Assembly (NCBI RefSeq): GCF_024679095.1
Contig: NC_066509.1
Location: 20,636,811 to 20,700,810, forward strand
Length of the DNA: 64,000 nt
Direction: 5' to 3'
Source of the DNA: Eriocheir sinensis
Taxonomy: Eukaryota > Arthropoda > Malacostraca > Decapoda > Varunidae
Numbering within the stretch: the stretch's first letter is position 1; every line of letters begins with the position of its first letter. The notes beneath the pieces are model-generated. The model had not been told where the DNA came from, did no database searches, and saw only the letters and a list, made by a program, of their open reading frames with translations. A program made the position numbers and the translations under genes. Of this stretch, positions 56,601-64,000 are shown piece after piece.

Positions 56601-57633
56601 TATCTATTTCAATACAAATTTACCTTATTGTATGTGCATTTTGTATATTTATTTTAATACAAGTTCAAATATTTTATATGTATTTTGGTATCAATAATTT
56701 TATAAAAAAAAAAACGTTATTTTATAGGTATTTTGCATCTTAATTTTCATTTTATATGTACTTTGTATATATATTTTTATACGCTCTTACATTATTTAAT
56801 ATTTATTTTGAATATATATTTTTATACAAATTCATGGTATTTTATGTGTATTTGTATATATATTTTCATATAAATTTACATTATTGTATGTGTATTTTGT
56901 ACATATATTTTATTACAAATCTACCTTATTTTATGTTTATTTTGTATGTGTATTTTGTATATTTATATTTATCCAAATACACATTCTTTTATTGGTATTT
57001 TGTTTATTTATTTTAATTCGAGTTTACATTATTTTATGTGTATTTTGTATACATTTTTTTATACGTATTTACTTAATTTTATGTTTATTTTGTATATATA
57101 TTTTTATAGAAATCTACGTTTTTTTATTTGTATTCGTATATATATTTTGAAACAAATTTACATTGTTTTATATGAATTTTTGCATATCTCTTTCAATACA
57201 AATTTACCTTATTGTATGTGCATTTTGTATATTTATTTCAATACAAATTTAAAAATTTTATGTGTATTTTGGTATATATATTTTTATAAGACATGCGCTA
57301 TTTTATGGGAATTTTGCATCTTTATTTTCATACAAATTTACATTATTTTATTAATATTCGGTGTATTTATTTTGATACGATTTTACATTATTCTATTTGT
57401 TTTTTGTATATACTTTTTTTATACATATTTACATTATTTAATGTGTATCTTGCATATATATTTTATAAGAATTTATTATCTATTATCTATTTTCATACAA
57501 ATACACATTCTTTTCATGATATTTTCTTTATTTATTTTGACACGAATTTACTTTATTTGATATGTATTTTGTATATAAATTTTTATACGTATTTACATAA
57601 TTTCATATGTATTTTGTATATATATTTTATAGA
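53622..57633 (+). repeat. Forward block 32
   Basis: Segment B counterpart of block 6. The unexpanded TA site is at 54,520-54,531. Homopolymer length differences near 56,150, 56,705 and 56,816 shift every open frame relative to block 6. Confidence 0.88.
53742..54455 (+). repeat. 16-monomer unit
   Basis: Segment B counterpart of 8132-8844, 714 bp, in the same monomer order. It shares the odd GTGTTATTATATATTT in monomer 10. Confidence 0.82.
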
Positions 57634-58650
57634 TATTCAAAATACACATAAAATAACCTAAATTTGTATCAAACTATATACAAAAATACACAAAAATATT
57701 TTAAATTTGTATGAAAATAAATATACAAAATACACATAAAATTAGGTAAATTTGTATGGAAATACATATACAAAATACACATAAAATAATGTAAATTTGA
57801 ATGAAAATACATAAACAAATACACTTAAAATAACGTAAATTTGTATAAAAAAATATATACAAAACACAAATAGAATAATGTAAAATCGTATCAAAATAAA
57901 TACACAGAATATTAATAAAATAATGTAAATTTGTATGAAAATAAAGAGGCAAAATACCCATAAAATAATGCATTTTTTTTATTTATAAAAATATATATAC
58001 CAAAATACACCTAAAAAAATTAGACTTGTATTAAAATAAATATATAAAAAACACATACAATAAGGTAAATTTGTATTGAAATAGATATGCAAAATACATA
58101 TAAAGCAATGTAAATTTGTTTCAAAATATGTATACGAATACACATAAAATAACGTAGATTTCTATGAATATATATATAAAAAATACATATAAAATTTGTA
58201 TACATTAAAAAAATGTATACAAAATACACATAAAATAATGTAAATTCGTATCAAAATAAATAAACAAAATACCAATAAAAGAATGTGTATTTGTATAAAT
58301 ATAAATATACAAAATACACATAAAATAACGTAAATTTCTATAAAACTGTATACAAAAATACACAGAAGTAATTAAATTTGTATGAAAATATATACAAAAT
58401 AAACACAAAATAAGCTAAATTTGAATTGAAATATATATACAAAATACATGAAATAAAGTAAATTTGTATCAAAATATTTATACAAATACACATATAATAA
58501 CGTAAATTTGTATGAAAATATATAAACAAAATACACATTAAATAATGTAAATACGTATAAAAAAATGTGTTCAAAATACACATATAATCATGTAATTCGT
58601 ACCAAAATAAATAAACAAAATACCAATGAAATAATATAAATTTGTATGAG
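57634..58650 (-). repeat. Reverse block 33
   Basis: Segment B counterpart of block 7, without that block's 30 bp and 6 bp deletions. Confidence 0.88.
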
Positions 58651-61600
58651 TAAACGTGTATGTTGCATATTTTTTCAATACAAATTTATCTTATTATATA
58701 CGCATTTTGTATATTAATTTTAATACAAATTTAATTATTCGATGTGTATTTCTGTATCTGTATTTTTATAAACATATGCTTTATTTTTTGGGTATTTTGC
58801 ATCTTTATTTTCATACAAATTTACATTATTTTATTGATATTCTGCTCATTCATTTTGATACGAATTGACATTATTCTATGTGTATTTTGTATATATTTTT
58901 CATTCAAACTCAAATTATTTCTATATATTTTTGTATATATTTTAATACAAATTTTAGTTATGTTATGTGTATTTTGTAAATTTATTTTCATTCAAATATA
59001 TATTATTTTATTGGTGTTTTGTTGATTTATATTGATACGAATTTACATTATTTGATATGTACTTTGTATATATATTTTTATACGCTTTTACATTATTTAA
59101 TATTTATTTTGAATATATATTTTTATACAAATTCATGGTATTTTATGTGTACTTGTATAAATATTTTCATATAAATTTACATTATTTTATGTGTATTTTG
59201 AACATATATTTTATTACAAATCTACCTTATTTTATGTTTATTTTGTATATGTATTTTGTATATTTATATTTATCCAAATACACATTCTTTTATTGGGATT
59301 TTGTTTATTTATTTTAAATCGAATTTACATTATTTTATGTGTATTTTGTATACATTTTTTATACGTATTTACTTAATTTTATGTGTATTTTGTATATATA
59401 TTTTTATAGAAATCTACGTTTTTTTATTTGTATTCGTATATATATTTTGAAACAAATTTACATTGTTTTATATGTTTTTTTGCATATCTCTTTCAATACA
59501 AATTTACCTTATTGTATGTGCATTTTGTATATTTATTTCAATACAAATTTAAATATTTTATGTGTATTTTGTTATATATATTTTTATAAGAAATGCGCTA
59601 TTTTATGGGAATTTTGCATCTTTATTTTCATACAAATTTACATTATCTTATTAATATTCGGTGTATTTATTTTGATACGATTTTACATTATTCTATTTGT
59701 TTTTTGTATATACTTTTTTATACATATTTACATTATTTAATGTGTATCTTGCATATATATTTTATAAGAATTTATTATCTATTATCTATTTTCATACATA
59801 TACACATTCTTTTCATGATATTTTGTTTATTTATTTTGACACGAATCTACATTATTTGATATGTATTTTGTATATATATTTTTATACGTATTTACATAAT
59901 TTCATATGTATTTTGTATATATATTTCGATATAAATCTACTTTATTTTATGTGTATTCGTATATATATTTTGAAACAAATTTACATTGTTTTATATGTAT
60001 TTTTGAATATCTCTTTTAATACAAATTTACCTTACTGTATATGCATTTTGTATATTTATTTCAATACAAATTTAAATATTTTATGTGTATTTTGGTATAT
60101 ATATTTTTATAAAAAATGCGATAATTTTTGGGAATTTTGCATCTTTATTTTCATACAAATTTACATTATTTTATTGATATTCTGTGTATTTATTTTGATA
60201 CGATTTTACATTATTCTATTTGTTTTTTGTATATATTTTTTTATACACATTTACATTATTTAATGTGTATCTTGCATATATATTTTATACAAATTTACGT
60301 TATTTTAAGTGTATTTGTTTATATATTTTCATTCAAATTTTATTTTAATAAGAAATTACATTATTTTATGTGTATTTTGTATACATTTTTTTATACGTAT
60401 TTACTTAATTTTATGTGTATTTTGTATATATATTTTTATAGAAATCTACGTTTTTTTATTTGTATTCGTATATATATTTTGAAACAAATTTACATTGTTT
60501 TATATGTATTTTTGCATATCTCTTTCAATACAAATTTACCTTATTGTATGTGCATTTTGTATATTTATTTCAATGCAAATTTAAATATTTTGTGTATTTT
60601 GGTATATATGTTTTTATAAGAAATGCGCTATTTTATGGGAATTTTGCATCTTTATTTTCATACAAATTTACATTATTTTATTAATATTCGGTGTATTTAT
60701 TTTGATACGATGTTACATTATTCTATTTGTTTTTTGTATATACTTTTTTTATACATATTTACATTATTTAATGTGTATCTTGCATATATATTTTATACAA
60801 ATTTATTATCTATTATCTATTTTCATATAAATACACATTCTTTTCATGATATTTTGTTTATTTATTTTGACACGAATTTACATTATTTAATTTGTATTTT
60901 GTATATATTTTTATACGTATTTACATAATTTCATATGTATTTTGTATATATATTTCTATAGAAATCTACTTTATTTTATGTGTATTCGTATATATATTTT
61001 GAAACAAATTTACATTGTTTTATATGTATTTTTGAATATCTCTTTCAATACCAATTTACCTTACTGTATACGCATTTTGTATATTTATTTCAATACAAAT
61101 TTAAAGATTTTATGTGTATTTTGGTAAATATATTTTTATAAAAAATGCGATAATTTTTGGGAATTTTGCATCTTTATTTTCATACAAATTTACATTATTT
61201 TATTGATATTCTGTGTATCTATTTTGATACGATTTTACATTATTCTATTTGTTTTTTGTATATATATTTTTTATACACATTTACATTATTTAATGTGTAT
61301 CTTGCATATATATTTTATACAAATTTACGTTATTTTAAGTGTATTTGTTTATATATTTTCATTCAAATTTACATTATTTGATGTGTATCATGTATATGTA
61401 TTTCAATACAAATTTATCTAATTTTATGTGTATTTTGTATATTTCTTTTCAAACAAATTTAAATTATTTTTTGTGTATTTTTGTATATACTTTAGGTTAT
61501 TTTATGTACGCATTTACATTATTTAGTGTGTGTTTTGTGCATATATTTTTTTGCAAATTTACTTTATTTTATATGTATTTTTGTACTTATATTTTTATAG

Positions 61601-62096
61601 AAATTTGCGTTATTTGTATATGTTTTCTCATACAAATTTACATTATTTTATTGCTATTTTGTTTATTTATTTTGATACGAATTACATGATTATATGTGTA
61701 TTTTGTACATATTTTTCATACGTATTTACATTACTTAATGTGTATTTTGTTTATATATTTTTAAACAAATCTACGTTATTATATGTATTTGTATAAATAT
61801 TTTGATACAGATTTACATTATTTTATGTATTTTGTATGTACATTTCAATTCAAATTTAGCTTATTTTAGCTGTATTTTGTATATATATTTTCATACAAAT
61901 TTAATTACTTTTGTGTATTTTTGTATATAGTTTTATACAAATTTACGATATTTTATGTGTATTTTGTATATTTATATTTATACAAATACACATTCTTTTA
62001 CTGGTATTTTGTTTATTTATTTTGATACGATTTTTATGTATATTTTGTATTCATTTTTTTTATACGTATTTACCTCATTTTATGTGTATTTTGACT
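58651..62096 (+). repeat. Forward block 34
   Basis: Segment B counterpart of block 8. It includes the single B copy of the 4.886 kb unit, from about 58,920. Confidence 0.88.
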
Positions 62097-62761
62097 ATTA
62101 ATAAAATAATATAAATTTGTATGAAAATAAAGAGGCAAAATACCCATAAAATAACGCATTTTTTATTTATAAAAACATATATACCAAAATACACATAAAA
62201 AATTAAATTTGAATTAAAATAAATATATAAAAAACACATACAATAAGGTATATTTGTTTTGAAATAGATATGCAAAATACATATAAAACAATGTAAATTT
62301 GTTTCAAAATATAAATACGAATACACATAAAATAACGTAGATTTCTATAAAAATATATATAGAAAATACACATAAAATGAAGTAAATACGTATAAAAAAA
62401 TGTATACAAAATACACATAAAATAATGTAAATTCGTATCAAAATAAATATACAAAATACCAATAAAAGAATGTGTATTTGTATAAATATAAATATACAAA
62501 ATACACATAAAATAACTTAAATATATATAAAACTATATACAAAAATACACAGAAGAATTTTGATTTGTATGAAAATAGATATAGAAAATAAGGTAAATTC
62601 GTTTCAAACTCAATAAACAAAATTCAGATAAAAGAACGTATATTTGTTGAAAAAATAAATATACAAAATACACATAAAATAACGAAAATTTGTATGAAAA
62701 TATATAAAAAAATAAACAAAAATAATTTCAATATGTATGAAAATAGATATACAAAATACAC
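62097..62761 (-). repeat. Reverse block 35
   Basis: Segment B counterpart of block 9, with private changes (GGTATATTTGTTTTG near 62,247, GATATAGAAAATAAGG near 62,585). It ends in a perfect 21 bp-arm palindrome. Confidence 0.88.

Positions 62762-64000
<1,239 letters not shown>

Overview
This 64 kb window contains no gene that I can support. It is one continuous field of extremely A/T-rich tandem satellite DNA (about 84-85% A+T by hand count of the monomer) plus six (TA)n tracts. The sequence is eukaryotic in character: a short monomer, higher-order repeats, long TA dinucleotide tracts and layered segmental duplications, as in heterochromatic, pericentromeric or subtelomeric DNA. I cannot name the organism; nothing unique or conserved is present to place it.

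The unit is a monomer of 43-45 bp. In its T-rich orientation, called 'forward' here, it carries the core TTATGTGTATTTTGTATAT followed by TTTTCATACAAATTTA. Diverged monomers follow a fixed order that makes a 16-monomer higher-order unit of about 714 bp. Monomers i and i+8 of that unit resemble each other, so the 16-mer looks like a doubled 8-mer of about 357 bp. The array changes strand 35 times, giving 36 orientation blocks, about 42 kb forward and 22 kb reverse. The same strand-switch joints recur at several places, so whole multi-block segments have been copied.

Layout. Segment A (about 1.14-17.9 kb) and segment B (about 46.7-63.57 kb) are near-identical direct copies about 45.6 kb apart. 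Inside A, a 4.886 kb unit (13.27-18.17 kb) is repeated in tandem (18.17-22.67 kb), followed by a further ~1 kb partial copy (22.67-23.87 kb). B has only one copy and then runs straight into the sequence that follows the last copy in A. The middle (24-46.7 kb) is a more diverged patchwork of direct and inverted copies of the same blocks, including a 4.5 kb all-reverse block (25.8-30.3 kb), a perfect 198 bp tandem duplication (28.3-28.7 kb) and segments inverted relative to A.

Many forward reading frames are open for 60-270 codons. This is a by-product of the monomer: its T-rich consensus has no TAA, TAG or TGA in any frame, and 45 is a multiple of 3. The frames are not conserved between copies, so no CDS is annotated. 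I saw no tRNA, rRNA, CRISPR, transposon ends or recognisable regulatory element.

The oddest spot is 42,626-42,713. Compared with its paralogues, every ancestral G there is now T and every C is now A (15 of 15 sites), with no change at A/T positions. It is either a striking mutation cluster or a base-calling or polishing artefact. The second notable theme is that (TA)n tracts arise at one homologous site of the higher-order unit and coincide with duplication and deletion joints.
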